64,000 nt of DNA from Bdellovibrionales bacterium RIFOXYD12_FULL_39_22 (GTDB lineage Bacteria > Bdellovibrionota > Bacteriovoracia > Bacteriovoracales > Bacteriovoracaceae): contig MEQL01000057.1 of assembly GCA_001770205.1 (NCBI GenBank), positions 1-64,000 on the forward strand, read 5' to 3'. Position numbers and translations under genes: made by a program. Shown here piece by piece: positions 63,494-64,000 of this stretch. Numbering within the stretch: the stretch's first letter is position 1; every line of letters starts with the position of its first letter. The notes beneath the pieces are model-generated. The model was given only the letters and a program-made list of their open reading frames with translations, searched no databases and had not been told where the DNA came from.

Positions 63494-64000
63494 ATGAATT
63501 TTAAAACAGTAGAAATGCCGTGGGGTGGACGAGATGTTCCTCACGGTGTAGTTGAGGTTAATCAACTTTGTAACATCAACTGCTTTGGTTGTTGCAAGGA
63601 CAAGTTTAATTACTCAAAGTCTCTTGATGAAATAAAAACAGAAATTGATCTGTTATTTGCAAAAAGAAATCTGGCGGCAATTTCCCTTGCTGGAGGAGAA
63701 CCTCTATTATACGAACACATCTTCGAGGCAGTGGCCTACATTAACAGCAAAAATATCAGATCAATAATATTAACAAACGGAACCTTGGTTACACCCGAGA
63801 TTCTTAAAAAATTGCGGACGGCCGGTCTCTCCCGTCTAGTCTTTCACATTGATGGACATCAACATGGACGTCCGGATGTTACATATCCAACCTCGGAAAA
63901 AAAATTAAATTCACTCCGGGCCCACTATTTGCAACTTTGTCTAGAGGCAAAACAGGAAATTGGTTTCACGGTTACCGTTTACCAGGACAGCTTGGAAGAA
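63494..64000 (+). CDS. radical SAM enzyme, 5' part only (runs past window end)
   Basis: An open frame from ATG 63494 runs without a stop to the window end (169 codons). The radical SAM cluster motif is C26-x3-C30-x2-C33 (CNINCFGC), and the SAM-binding GGEP lies in SLAGGEPLLYE, followed by ILTNGTLVTPE and the substrate strand LVFHIDG. The catalysed reaction cannot be told from this half. It starts 52 bases from the divergent exporter gene, so the two probably share a regulatory region. GAAAGAG lies about 10 bases before the ATG. Confidence 0.88.
   Translation, partial: MNFKTVEMPWGGRDVPHGVVEVNQLCNINCFGCCKDKFNYSKSLDEIKTEIDLLFAKRNLAAISLAGGEPLLYEHIFEAVAYINSKNIRSIILTNGTLVTPEILKKLRTAGLSRLVFHIDGHQHGRPDVTYPTSEKKLNSLRAHYLQLCLEAKQEIGFTVTVYQDSLEE

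Noticed and set aside
1..64000. tRNA or rRNA genes and CRISPR arrays
   Set aside because: None seen on either strand; the only exact tandem repeats (23023-23118 and the 153-bp cytochrome units) are coding.

Overview
The window is AT-rich bacterial chromosome with a Gram-negative cell plan: TonB-like protein, TolC, RND pumps, outer-membrane beta-barrel and many lipobox lipoproteins. Gene density is high, and secreted peptidases, wall and polysaccharide enzymes and histone H1-like Lys/Ala-rich proteins are plentiful. This suggests a delta-proteobacterium-like or Bdellovibrionota-like organism (Bacteriovorax/Bdellovibrio side). That placement is an inference, because there is no rRNA or other phylogenetic anchor. 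No tRNA, rRNA or CRISPR array was recognised.

Layout. Bases 1-5120 are accessory and decayed: a GNAT acetyltransferase, a YHGS-type unknown protein, an M48 membrane protease, a methyltransferase stub cut by a 1133-bp IS630-family element with a broken transposase, and an internally deleted nucleoside-phosphorylase-like remnant. Bases 5146-13442 are core: tldD-tldE-SPFH, hypC-hypD-hypE, then asnS and a PfkB kinase on the other strand. Bases 13558-18930 hold a histone-like gene, a HAD phosphatase containing a terminator-like hairpin inside its coding sequence, a degenerate sensor kinase, a TonB-like protein and a sigma/anti-sigma pair. Bases 19113-29311 hold lipoproteins, a predicted aminopeptidase, miaB, a 34-residue Lys-rich miniprotein, clpS-clpA, a metzincin-like lipoprotein and two tandem YiiX-type permuted papain-fold enzymes. 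These two lie directly downstream of a giant FHA/coiled-coil membrane protein (29325-33461) that appears to start at CTG.

Bases 34123-38641 are a BMP-type nucleoside ABC importer. Bases 38651-44058 are a tetR-tolC-RND efflux operon with no periplasmic adaptor gene. Bases 44130-54000 contain a CBS protein, two NodB-like deacetylases, a RAYT transposase between IS4-type remnants, a secreted Cys-His-Asp protein, and an 870-residue lipoprotein with about 21 haem motifs in 51-residue repeats plus a PKD-like tail.

Bases 54122-64000 contain a lectin-fold lipoprotein and membrane and secreted unknowns. The last part is a group made of two GNAT-like proteins, a GH3-family acyl-adenylating enzyme, an MMPL/RND exporter and a radical SAM enzyme cut by the window edge. 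A promoter with a perfect 7-bp inverted repeat stands at its left boundary. This last group is my best candidate for an undescribed (biosynthesis and export) system. The FHA-coiled-coil plus papain-fold operon is second.

Throughout, GGCC is strikingly over-represented for such AT-rich DNA.
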